This document shows, one piece after another, positions 1 through 6,271 of a stretch of DNA of 7,471 nucleotides. The notes under the pieces are model-generated. The model saw nothing but the letters and a program-made list of their open reading frames with translations. It was not told the DNA's origin and searched no databases. The DNA is from MWAR01 sp036567845 (GTDB lineage: Bacteria > Muiribacteriota > Ozemobacteria > Ozemobacterales > Ozemobacteraceae), in the NCBI GenBank assembly GCA_036567845.1, contig DATCTT010000425.1:1-7471 (forward strand), given 5' to 3'. Made by a program: the position numbers and the translations under genes. Within the stretch, counting starts at the first letter, position 1; every line of letters starts with the position of its first letter.

Positions 1-2
1 CG

Positions 3-413
3 GCCCTGCCCCGCCTTCCCGGCCTCGCGGCGCGGTTTCGCGACGAGGGGCTGACATTCAAGCTCCAGCCCGAAAAGCAGAACCGCGACGTCATCCCTTA
101 TACAGCGGCCGAACGCGAGGTACTGCTGGATCTGGGCGGCCATAATCTGACCGGGGAGATCGAACACCGGTATCGCGGCCGCCCCTGCTGGGCCGGTTCA
201 CGATCGTTCATTCTCGACGATCTCGGCGGTGCCTGGCGGTGTTACCCGGCACGCCGGTTCCGGACCGAGTCGCTCGGCGACTTCACGGGAGAACGGTTCG
301 TTCTCGGTGACGCACCGCGCCCCTGCCTCTACGACTCCTGCAACTGCACCGTTCCCATCGCGCGCGGCATGATGCCGCAGGGCTCCCGACACCTCCAGGA
401 GACGGAAACATGA
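3..413 (+). CDS. Radical SAM/SPASM-like protein, C-terminal part (5' end missing)
   Basis: The reading frame enters from the left edge (first full codon at position 3) and gives 136 residues before TGA at 411-413. The cysteines carry the signal: numbering from the window edge, C62 (PCWAG), C80 (WRCYP), then C108, C113 and C115 (PCLYDSCNC). A Cys before an 'I-x-D-D-L-G-G' strand, an R-C-Y-P, an 'L-G-D-F' where these proteins usually have LGN, and a final C-x4-C-x-C is the pattern of C-terminal SPASM-type auxiliary Fe-S cluster domains in radical SAM enzymes that modify peptides, proteins or other substrates. The CxxxCxxC core that would bind the SAM cluster lies outside the window, so the catalytic assignment rests on the C-terminal domain only. 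The stop overlaps the start of the next gene (ATGA), implying translational coupling. Substrate unknown. Confidence 0.72.
   Translation, partial: ALPRLPGLAARFRDEGLTFKLQPEKQNRDVIPYTAAEREVLLDLGGHNLTGEIEHRYRGRPCWAGSRSFILDDLGGAWRCYPARRFRTESLGDFTGERFVLGDAPRPCLYDSCNCTVPIARGMMPQGSRHLQETET
397..401 (+). promoter_or_regulatory. Ribosome binding site of the duplicated-domain gene
   Basis: AGGAG lies 8 nt before ATG at 410. It is inside the end of the upstream coding region and supports the ATGA-overlap start rather than a later one. Confidence 0.6.
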
Positions 414-1291
414 GATACAAGACGTTCCGCGCCCTCGTCATCATCGGCCTGATCGGCGCTGCTGCCGGCGGATTCCACATTTACCAGCTCCGGCAGGAGC
501 GGGCCGGCCTCGAACGTGAAATCCGGAGCTTTCATGAGCAGCGCCAGGAGGAAGAGCGAAAGACAGCCGCTCCTTCCGCGCAGCCCCCCGCGCCCGAAGC
601 AAGACCCCTTCCCGCCGGTGCCGTCCCTCTGCGGCCGATGGATCTCGAAATCCTCGCCGCGGCCGCCGCGAACATTTCGGGGGACAAGGTGAAGGATGCG
701 ATCCGGGGCCGGCCCTGGAAAGTGAACCTGTTCCGCGATGCCGGCCAGCAGAAGGTGAACCGTCTGAAAATCGACCTCGACCGCGACGACAAGTGGGACG
801 AAAAATGGTCGTGGGATCCCGAGGGACTCCAGCGCCAGATCGCACCCGCGGATGACGAGCAGTACACGGTTCAGACCTGGTATGACACGAATCTGAACGC
901 CTGGACATCCGCGAAGCCGTCGGCCGGAATGGCCCCCGTGGTCGCCGAGACAGCCCCCGGCATTCCCTCTTCCCAGGCGGGTCTTCCGGATGGCGCCATC
1001 GCCCTGCGGCCGATGGATACCGAGATTCTCGCCGCGGCCGCCGCGAACATCCCCGGCGACAAGGTGAAGGATGCGATCCGGGGCCGGTCCTGGAAGGTCA
1101 ACCTGTTCCGGGACGCCGGCCAGCCAAAGGTGAACCGCCTGAAGATCGACCTCGACCGCGACGACAAGTGGGACGAGAAGTGGAGCTGGAAAGAAGGCCG
1201 GGTCACGCGGGAAGTCGCCTCGAACGATGACGAGATCTACGATCGCCGCTTCCATCTCGATTCCGCGGCCAACGCCTGGCTGCCGGACTGA
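410..1291 (+). CDS. Membrane-anchored protein with two near-identical copies of an acidic Trp-rich domain
   Basis: This 293-residue protein belongs to no family I can name. Residues 8-24 form one hydrophobic N-terminal segment (uncleaved anchor or signal), residues 27-50 are highly charged and helical-looking, and residues 51-66 are Ala/Pro-rich linker. Two copies of a ~99-residue domain follow (67-165 and 192-290), joined by a linker of about 26 residues. Their cores (74-135 and 199-260) differ at only 4 of 62 positions, while the last 30 residues of each copy have diverged apart from DDE, Y and NAW. Each core ends in an acidic motif, I-D-L-D-R-D-D-K-W-D-E-K-W-S-W (121-135, 246-260). Its Asp spacing resembles DxDxD calcium-binding loops, but without the usual Gly. 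The protein has no cysteines. It overlaps the upstream radical SAM-like gene by 4 nt, so the two are probably co-expressed. The body is most likely periplasmic. Real gene: high confidence; function unknown. Confidence 0.88.
   Translation: MRYKTFRALVIIGLIGAAAGGFHIYQLRQERAGLEREIRSFHEQRQEEERKTAAPSAQPPAPEARPLPAGAVPLRPMDLEILAAAAANISGDKVKDAIRGRPWKVNLFRDAGQQKVNRLKIDLDRDDKWDEKWSWDPEGLQRQIAPADDEQYTVQTWYDTNLNAWTSAKPSAGMAPVVAETAPGIPSSQAGLPDGAIALRPMDTEILAAAAANIPGDKVKDAIRGRSWKVNLFRDAGQPKVNRLKIDLDRDDKWDEKWSWKEGRVTREVASNDDEIYDRRFHLDSAANAWLPD
608..904 (+). repeat. Direct repeat, copy 1 (within-gene domain duplication)
   Basis: This encodes residues 67-165 of the tandem-domain protein. The part at 629-814 is very close in DNA to copy 2, exactly 375 nt downstream, with several exact blocks of more than 20 nt (for example around 689-715 and 767-800). 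The low synonymous divergence points to recent duplication or gene conversion. Confidence 0.9.
983..1279 (+). repeat. Direct repeat, copy 2 (within-gene domain duplication)
   Basis: Second copy, encoding residues 192-290. The core at 1004-1189 matches 629-814. The 3' part (1190-1279) is clearly diverged from copy 1, so similarity drops abruptly after the Trp-rich motif. Confidence 0.9.
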
Positions 1292-1327
1292 CCCGTCCGG
1301 CCCAAATGATCAGAACGGCAGGGGAAA

Positions 1328-1373
1328 CGCCGAAGCCCGGACAGAGGTCTCGACCTCCATCCGGGCTTCGGTG
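1328..1373 (+). terminator. Large GC-rich hairpin between convergent genes, probable bidirectional terminator
   Basis: CGAAGCCCGG (1331-1340) pairs perfectly with CCGGGCTTCG (1361-1370). The stem extends outward by about three pairs, including one G-T. An inner 5-bp stem, GAGGT (1344-1348) with ACCTC (1353-1357), closes a CTCG tetraloop. It lies between a + strand stop (1291) and a - strand stop (1401), where a shared terminator is expected. No strong U-tract follows on the + strand; on the - strand a short T-containing stretch (GTTTCCCC) follows. It could instead be an mRNA 3'-end stabilising structure. Confidence 0.5.
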
Positions 1374-1400
1374 TCTATCAGGGCAGCCAGCACCCCGGTT

Positions 1401-2447
1401 TCAAGGGAAGGCGCGGCAGAGCATCGATTCGAACAGCGTGCCGGTCTTGCGAGCCTTGAGAAGGGCAACCGGCGACCAGTTGAAGGCGTCCTGGGGCGGT
1501 TTGAACAGGGAAGCCATCAGAGGCCGGTTCAAGCGGTTCAGATCGAGCGGCGGAGCTTCGGGCACCCATTCCAGCGTCACGGGGGCCTTCACGGCCCAGT
1601 ATTCGCGGCCACCGACGGGGGCGCCATACCTCGCGGGCGCCAGGCCATTGTCGGCAAAGGCGACCAGCAGCGGTTCGAGAGCGGCAACCGTGCTCGGCAG
1701 CGTATCGTGCATCAGTACGACCCCGCCCCGGCCGCCGCTTCCCAGGTGCAGCTGGCGTTTCACGTTCTCGCAGGTCCGTATCACGCTCCGGTTGCGCCAG
1801 TCGTAGGGGTCGACCGACCAGAGCATCACATCCATTCCCTCCTGCCGGACGGCCTGGAGCACGCCCTGGTTGAGGCCTCCGTAGGGCGGCCGGAAGACGC
1901 GCGGCCGGACTCCGGCAATCTGGTGGACGAGCGTGTTCAGCGCGCGAATCTCCTCGAGAGCCTTTTCGGTGCCGGCATGAGCGAGATTCGCATGGTGCGC
2001 GGTATGATTGCCGATCACATGTCCTTCGTCCCGCATGCGGCGCACGATTTCGGGATACTTGCGCACGTTCGTACCGACGACGAAGAAGATGGCTTTCAGG
2101 TCATGCTTCCGAAGGGTGTCGAGGATGGCCGGGGTCGTGTTCGGATTCGGGCCGTCATCGAAGGTCAGAAGGAACTGGCGGTTGCGCCCCATCGTCGAGG
2201 CGATGAACTGGCGGTTATAGAAGACACTCCCCCCCTCGGTTGGCACATCGGGAACGGCCTGATCGGCCTGATCCCGGGCGGAAGCGACAGCGGGGGCGAC
2301 TTCGGCACGCGGCGTCAGGTTCGTTCCGGCGGGAACAGCCTCGAGAGAGGTCGTTCCGAAGGCCAGAAGGGCGAAACAGAGCGGAAGGAAACGCGCAGCG
2401 TAAGATATTTGCGTACTCATGGCAGTCAAGATATCGGCATCCGGCAC
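1401..2447 (-). CDS. Secreted polysaccharide deacetylase (CE4 family, NodB homology domain)
   Basis: Predicted metal-dependent enzyme that removes N-acetyl (or O-acetyl) groups from a cell-surface polysaccharide or peptidoglycan outside the cytoplasm. All five CE4 motifs are present: TFDDGP at 95-100 (D97 catalytic base, D98 metal ligand), H148-x3-H152 (metal ligands), RPPYG at 186-190, DPYDW at 213-217, and LMH at 245-247 (H247). A hydrophobic segment at about 19-36 is a signal peptide or anchor, followed by an Ala/Pro-rich linker to about 75. About 75 residues after the NodB domain (275-348) match nothing I recognise. Start: GTG at 2447 has a good AGGA-type site 5 nt upstream. An in-frame ATG at 2420 (residue 10) gives a more typical signal peptide but lacks an obvious site. 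The gene converges on the duplicated-domain gene and diverges from the ankyrin gene. Family assignment is firm; the natural substrate is not visible. Confidence 0.93.
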   Translation of the reverse strand: MPDADILTAMSTQISYAARFLPLCFALLAFGTTSLEAVPAGTNLTPRAEVAPAVASARDQADQAVPDVPTEGGSVFYNRQFIASTMGRNRQFLLTFDDGPNPNTTPAILDTLRKHDLKAIFFVVGTNVRKYPEIVRRMRDEGHVIGNHTAHHANLAHAGTEKALEEIRALNTLVHQIAGVRPRVFRPPYGGLNQGVLQAVRQEGMDVMLWSVDPYDWRNRSVIRTCENVKRQLHLGSGGRGGVVLMHDTLPSTVAALEPLLVAFADNGLAPARYGAPVGGREYWAVKAPVTLEWVPEAPPLDLNRLNRPLMASLFKPPQDAFNWSPVALLKARKTGTLFESMLCRAFP

Positions 2448-2449
2448 CC

Positions 2450-2456
2450 CCTTCCT
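2450..2456 (-). promoter_or_regulatory. Ribosome binding site favouring the GTG start of the deacetylase
   Basis: Read on the - strand, AGGAAGG lies just before GTG at 2447, with AGGA spaced 5 nt from the start. No comparable site precedes the alternative ATG at 2420, so the longer form is preferred, though not proven. Confidence 0.45.
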
Positions 2457-2471
2457 GAGGGGCAGACGTAT

Positions 2472-2499
2472 GGTATGCTGGCAGAGGCGGATCCGACAA
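2472..2499 (-). promoter_or_regulatory. Possible promoter of the deacetylase gene (weak match)
   Basis: On the - strand, TTGTCG (2494-2499) and CATACC (2472-2477) are separated by 16 nt, giving partial matches to sigma-70 -35 and -10 boxes. Transcription would start about 20 nt before the GTG. The gap 2448-2535 must hold promoters in both directions; the + strand has only a poor candidate (TTCCTG 2452-2457, 16 nt, TATGCT 2474-2479) for the ankyrin operon. In GC-rich DNA of unknown lineage such matches may be chance. Confidence 0.22.
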
Positions 2500-2535
2500 T
2501 CTCACGTTTCGGCATGATATGAGGCATCGCAGCAG

Positions 2536-3558
2536 ATGATAAACCTTTTTGCACGGTCCCGGGCACTCGTCGCTCTGGCTCTGATCGGTCTGTTCTCCTG
2601 TTCGGCCACCGCCGGCGACATTCACGAGGCCGCCAAGGCGGCGGATCTTGAGCGCATCGTCGAGATTCTCGACCGAAACCCCCGCGAAGTAAACTCGGTG
2701 ACCATCTCCGGCATGACGCCGGACGGGTACCGGATGACCCCGCTCCACTGGGCCGCCCGGATGGGCTTCTCTGACGTCGCCCAGTTGCTGCTGAAGCGGG
2801 GAGCCGATGTGAACGCCCGCACATCGCGCGGCATGACGCCGCTGCACATGGCCGCCCTGCGCGGCAACGCCTCGATGGCCGAGTTTCTGTTACAAAACGG
2901 CTCTCCGGCCACGGCGACCGACAGTTACGATGCCACCCCCCTCCATCTCGCAGCCGTGCGCGGTTCGGTGCCGACGATCGCCATCCTGCTGCGCCACGGG
3001 GCCAACCCCGACCAGCCGGGAAGCCGCGGAGCGACGCCCCTGATCGAAGCCGTCCGACAGGGCCACGCGGGCGCGGTTTTTTTCCTGGCTTCAGCCGGTG
3101 CCGATCTGTCCCGTGCCGATGATGCCGGGGAAACCGCCCTGCATGCCGCCATCCAGTGCCGTGAGCCGGTGATGGTCCGGTTCCTGCTCTCAGCCGGCGT
3201 TCCGGTCTCGGCCGTCACCCGCGCCGGCCGAACCGCGCTCCATCTGGCCGCCCACGACCTCTGGTCGGAAGGGGTTGAACTGCTTCTCGCCGCCGGGGCC
3301 CCGCCCGATCCGACGGATCCCGACGGAAACACCCCGCTGTTGCTGGCCGGCCGGAAGATATACTGGGAACTATCCATGTCCCGTTCCCGCGTCCGCGAAT
3401 GGACCGACCAGTTCGAGCGGATCTTGACGCTTTTCGCCCGATCTGGAGCCAACCTGGAACGGCCGGCCCGAGACGGAACACGGATCGACACCCTCGCCGC
3501 CTTCATCATCGGCACGCCCCGGTATGAACGCCTGATCCGAGATGCAAAACATCGCTGA
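2536..3558 (+). CDS. Exported ankyrin-repeat protein
   Basis: A 340-residue protein with an N-terminal signal peptide (charged start, hydrophobic about 9-20, likely cleavage after ATA at 26), so it should act in the periplasm or outside the cell as a protein-binding scaffold. After a capping helix region (27-66) there are six regular 33-residue ankyrin repeats at 67-99, 100-132, 133-165, 166-198, 199-231 and 232-264. Each begins with a TPLH- or TALH-like turn, has an AA-x-x-G helix and a LL-x-x-GA motif. A seventh (265-314) carries about 17 extra residues between its helices, and the C-terminus (315-340) looks like a cap. Met at 2536 has only a weak GAGG 11 nt upstream. A Cys at 22 follows L-F-S, a poor lipobox, so lipid attachment is doubtful. 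First gene of the right-hand block; the next starts 15 nt later. Confidence 0.93.
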   Translation: MINLFARSRALVALALIGLFSCSATAGDIHEAAKAADLERIVEILDRNPREVNSVTISGMTPDGYRMTPLHWAARMGFSDVAQLLLKRGADVNARTSRGMTPLHMAALRGNASMAEFLLQNGSPATATDSYDATPLHLAAVRGSVPTIAILLRHGANPDQPGSRGATPLIEAVRQGHAGAVFFLASAGADLSRADDAGETALHAAIQCREPVMVRFLLSAGVPVSAVTRAGRTALHLAAHDLWSEGVELLLAAGAPPDPTDPDGNTPLLLAGRKIYWELSMSRSRVREWTDQFERILTLFARSGANLERPARDGTRIDTLAAFIIGTPRYERLIRDAKHR

Positions 3559-3564
3559 GAGAGG
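3557..3564 (+). promoter_or_regulatory. Ribosome binding site for the GTG start at 3574
   Basis: AGAGAGGA overlaps the stop of the ankyrin gene and ends 9 nt before GTG. No ATG occurs before the first transmembrane segment, so this site supports the GTG. Confidence 0.55.
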
Positions 3565-3573
3565 ATATCCCGC

Positions 3574-5343
3574 GTGAGCACGCTCCGCAGAAGGGTTCTG
3601 CCAGCCCCGCTTCCCTTTGCCGGGCTTGCAATCCTCCTTTCCGGGATCCTGTATCTGTTCTGGGATTCCGCCGCGCCCGCTGGCACCTGGAATATATTCA
3701 TCCCCATACATTTCGAGGCGGCCGCCCCGCCCGACCAGCTCGACCCGGCCCTGTCACCGCCGCGTCTTCTCGCGGAGTATCGGGCGGCCCTCGTCGTCGC
3801 CGTCACCAACTCCACGGATCAGGCGGCTCCACCCTGGACGATTTCCCAGGCCCCGGGACCCCGCCCCGGAATTCTCCTCAATCTCACCACCCCCTGCACC
3901 TCCGGCGTCGCGGAGATCGCACGCAGCATGCCGGCCCGTGCCGCGAATGAGATCGACCGCAAGCGCGGCGACCTGTTCCGGCGCCTCGGCCTCCAGCTGG
4001 CCTCAGAAGCCGAGCGGATGGAAGAGCGGCTGGCATCGCCAACGGGGGAAGCGGACGACGTTCACGACGGTCAACACCTCCGGGCTATCGATCTCCGCGC
4101 CGGAGCGCTTGAACAAGAGCGTCAGGAGCTTCTGAGCCAGATTCTTCGTATAGAGAAGCGCCTTTCGCCAGGAAAGCGCCCGGCCGTTTCCCGCCCCCGG
4201 AAACGGGCGAAAGGGGTCAGAACCGCCACCCGTCCCCGCCTCAGGAAAGCCCCCATCCCCCGGAAGCTTCCGGCCGCACAGGCAAAATCGACCAGGCAAA
4301 GCCTTCAGCAAGATCTCGCCCGCCTCCGACATGCCCTCGAAACCGTCGACCGGGCGCTGCTGGAACTTTCCCAGAAGCGGCAGGAGCTGGAGCTCCGGCA
4401 CGAACGCACGGCCGGGGCCAACGCGGAACTTGTCCGGATCAACGAAAGGAATCGCCGTCTGGCGGCTCTGTTCGAGTCCGGATACGGCAGGCCCGTCCTG
4501 TCCGCGATCGAGGCCACCGTCCCCCCCCTCCATCTCCGCGCCTGGTCCACCGTCCGGCCGCTCGGACTGCTCCTCGGCTTTCCCCTGGCCTGGCTGCTCC
4601 TGGCCGGACGTCGGGGCAGCCGGCCCCGAACAACCTTCGCCAACACGGATGTCCCCCTGCTTGGCACCCTCCCCAGCCTCTCCAGGGAAACCCTGGAGGA
4701 GATGCTTCATCCCTCATCGTTCGCCACCAGCGCGCCGCGTGAGGCCCTCGCGATCAGAAATATATGCATCGACATAAAACATCGGACCGAGGTCGAAGGC
4801 TGGAAGACCATCGCGATCGTCGGCGCCCGGGCCGGATGCGGCACCTCGGCTGCGGCCGCCCTCGTCACCGCAGCTCTGACGAACGAGCTTCACCACATCC
4901 TCCTCCTCGACATCCACTGGGCCAGACCCTCCCAACACCGTCTCTGGTGGGTCCCCTGGGCAACCGGAGCCACGAACGGGCTTGCTTCCACGGGCGTCCC
5001 TGCCGCCATCCGCGCCGGCAACCAGGGAGAGGCCCCCCGGGCCGTGGTCGTTCCCGCCGGCCCCCGCCCGCCCGATCCCGAAGCGGCTCTCGAAGCCGTT
5101 TCCTGGACGAAATGGCTGTCCGGCTTCCCCGGCCGGCCCACCGAACTGCTGATCGCCGACGCCGGCAACCTCGAGGACACCCCCGAAACACTTCCGCAGC
5201 GCCTCCAAGCCTTCGACGCCACCATCCTCGTCGCCAGGCCGGGCTCGGATGAGGCGGTCAGCCGCGCCCTGCACCTCCTGGCACCGGGGCAGAAGCCGGT
5301 CCTGGGAATCCTGTTCAACGAGGGCGGGGAGCCCGTCGCATGA
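3574..5343 (+). CDS. Wzc/GumC-like polysaccharide co-polymerase with a degenerate BY-kinase/ParA-like domain
   Basis: The 589 residues follow the PCP-2a layout: TM1 (about 14-30), a periplasmic region with coiled coil (about 125-195 and 240-300) interrupted by a basic R/K/P-rich stretch (200-232), TM2 (about 328-344), then a cytoplasmic domain. The post-TM2 'VPLLGTLP' (360-367) and 'REALAIRNICIDI' (389-401) match the linker and the EAFRxLRTNI-like helix of this family. Family members regulate capsule or exopolysaccharide chain length and export by ATP-driven tyrosine autophosphorylation. Here the ATPase looks impaired. Walker A is G-A-R-A-G-C-G-T-S (417-425), with Thr424 where the catalytic Lys belongs. 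Walker A' reads LLLDIHWARPS (443-453), keeping D446 but with His448 for the second Asp. Walker B is plausibly LLIADA (525-530). There is no C-terminal Tyr cluster; the last Tyr is Y304. It probably binds partners or has a non-kinase role. The N-terminal Wzz domain is only weakly recognisable. It overlaps the next gene by 4 nt. Confidence 0.78.
   Translation: MSTLRRRVLPAPLPFAGLAILLSGILYLFWDSAAPAGTWNIFIPIHFEAAAPPDQLDPALSPPRLLAEYRAALVVAVTNSTDQAAPPWTISQAPGPRPGILLNLTTPCTSGVAEIARSMPARAANEIDRKRGDLFRRLGLQLASEAERMEERLASPTGEADDVHDGQHLRAIDLRAGALEQERQELLSQILRIEKRLSPGKRPAVSRPRKRAKGVRTATRPRLRKAPIPRKLPAAQAKSTRQSLQQDLARLRHALETVDRALLELSQKRQELELRHERTAGANAELVRINERNRRLAALFESGYGRPVLSAIEATVPPLHLRAWSTVRPLGLLLGFPLAWLLLAGRRGSRPRTTFANTDVPLLGTLPSLSRETLEEMLHPSSFATSAPREALAIRNICIDIKHRTEVEGWKTIAIVGARAGCGTSAAAALVTAALTNELHHILLLDIHWARPSQHRLWWVPWATGATNGLASTGVPAAIRAGNQGEAPRAVVVPAGPRPPDPEAALEAVSWTKWLSGFPGRPTELLIADAGNLEDTPETLPQRLQAFDATILVARPGSDEAVSRALHLLAPGQKPVLGILFNEGGEPVA
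5326..5331 (+). promoter_or_regulatory. Ribosome binding site of the solute-binding-like gene
   Basis: GGGGAG lies 8 nt before ATG at 5340, within the last codons of the upstream gene. It supports translational coupling through the ATGA overlap. Confidence 0.5.
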
Positions 5344-6260
5344 AACCGCTTCGCACCCTTTCCGTCACCCTCCTGCTGGCCGCCACCATCCTCCTTCCGA
5401 CAGCGGCCGGCTTCTGCGACACCCTCCAGATCCTCATGCCATCGCGGCTAAACTACCCCTCCTGGGTTCTAGACGCACTCCGGCAGCAGATCACCAACCT
5501 CATCGGCCACGAGGTCACCCTCCAGCTGCTCCCAATCACCACCGACCTGGGGCCGGTGGACGTCGCCTCCGTCACCCTCCTGATGATCGAGGAGGGCACG
5601 CATCTCGCCTCCGTCACCTCGAGCATGCGGCCGACGCCAATCCACCTCGATGTATTCTGGATGCTCGGCACCCGCACGGATCTGCTCGCCCCGGTCGCCT
5701 CCGCTCCCCCCACGACTCTGTCCCGGTTTCAGACCTGCCTGGAGCGACTTCACGAGAACCACCCGGAGCGTTTTCCCTGGTTCGAATCCCTCGAAGCGCC
5801 GCTCACCCTGTATCGGCTGCGCCACGCGATGCGGAACGGCCCTTCCGACCTCGCCGCGCCCCTGCTGCTGAAGGCGCTCGACCAGAAATGGCTGAACCCG
5901 TTTTCCCTCGAGTCCGACGAGACCCTTGCCTGCGAGGTGCTCGAAGCCGGCGACACGGTGTTCGCCTCGATGTGGATCCCATCCAGCCTCGTTTCGGCCA
6001 CGCCCGCCTCCCGCAGCCTCCCCATCCGGTTTTCCCCTTTTCCCGGCCCCGACGGCCCCGCCCCGGTGCCCCGCATCCGGCTGCGCCTCTGGGCGGATCA
6101 CGACGACGCGCGCTGGTCGGCCGCCCACCCGGAACCCTTCATCCCCGCCCCGGACCTGAAAGACGTGGTGTATCTCCCCTGTGACATCCCGTCCGAACGG
6201 CTCTGGGTCAAACGCGACAGCTCACGCTTCTTCAACCGCCTGATCGAAGGCGAACTCTGA
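5340..6260 (+). CDS. Secreted protein resembling ABC-type extracellular solute-binding proteins
   Basis: A 306-residue protein with a clear signal peptide (basic MKPLR, hydrophobic 7-23, probable cleavage near 23-27), so periplasmic. A beta strand follows at once (TLQILMP, 28-34), then an amphipathic helix (41-54), as in type 1 sugar-binding proteins that start 'v-t-l-w'. Toward the C-terminus, 'LEAGDTVFASMWIPSS' (201-216), then 'IRFSPFPGPDGPAPVP' (229-244), resembles the 'F..G.aAM...W' and 'v...PlPg' segments of solute-binding proteins. It is shorter than typical sugar-binding proteins (about 400 residues), and no ABC permease or ATPase genes are next to it. It lies directly upstream of a sensor with a periplasmic domain, so a ligand-binding accessory for signalling is more likely than a transport role. 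The fold assignment is an inference from weak motifs; secretion is well supported. Confidence 0.6.
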   Translation: MKPLRTLSVTLLLAATILLPTAAGFCDTLQILMPSRLNYPSWVLDALRQQITNLIGHEVTLQLLPITTDLGPVDVASVTLLMIEEGTHLASVTSSMRPTPIHLDVFWMLGTRTDLLAPVASAPPTTLSRFQTCLERLHENHPERFPWFESLEAPLTLYRLRHAMRNGPSDLAAPLLLKALDQKWLNPFSLESDETLACEVLEAGDTVFASMWIPSSLVSATPASRSLPIRFSPFPGPDGPAPVPRIRLRLWADHDDARWSAAHPEPFIPAPDLKDVVYLPCDIPSERLWVKRDSSRFFNRLIEGEL

Positions 6261-6271
6261 CGGAATCAGCC

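Noticed and set aside
329..1255. Long - strand open frame (308 codons) opposite the tandem-domain gene
   Set aside because: It also shows an internal repeat, but only because the sense gene is duplicated. The sense frame has the start, ribosome site and linker structure of a real gene.
1227..2522. Long + strand open frame (431 codons) opposite the deacetylase
   Set aside because: It is antisense to a gene with intact CE4 motifs, and its translation is low-complexity Arg/Gly/Pro-rich without domains. Such open frames are common opposite GC-rich genes.
2536..2604. Lipoprotein signal on the ankyrin protein
   Set aside because: Cys22 is preceded by L-F-S, where Phe at -2 is unfavourable, and a good signal peptidase I site (ATA) follows. 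Ordinary secretion is preferred.
5249..6184. Alternative + strand frame (311 codons) over the solute-binding-like gene
   Set aside because: It overlaps the end of the PCP-like gene and is a Pro/His/Arg-rich composition artefact. The chosen frame has a signal peptide and a ribosome site.
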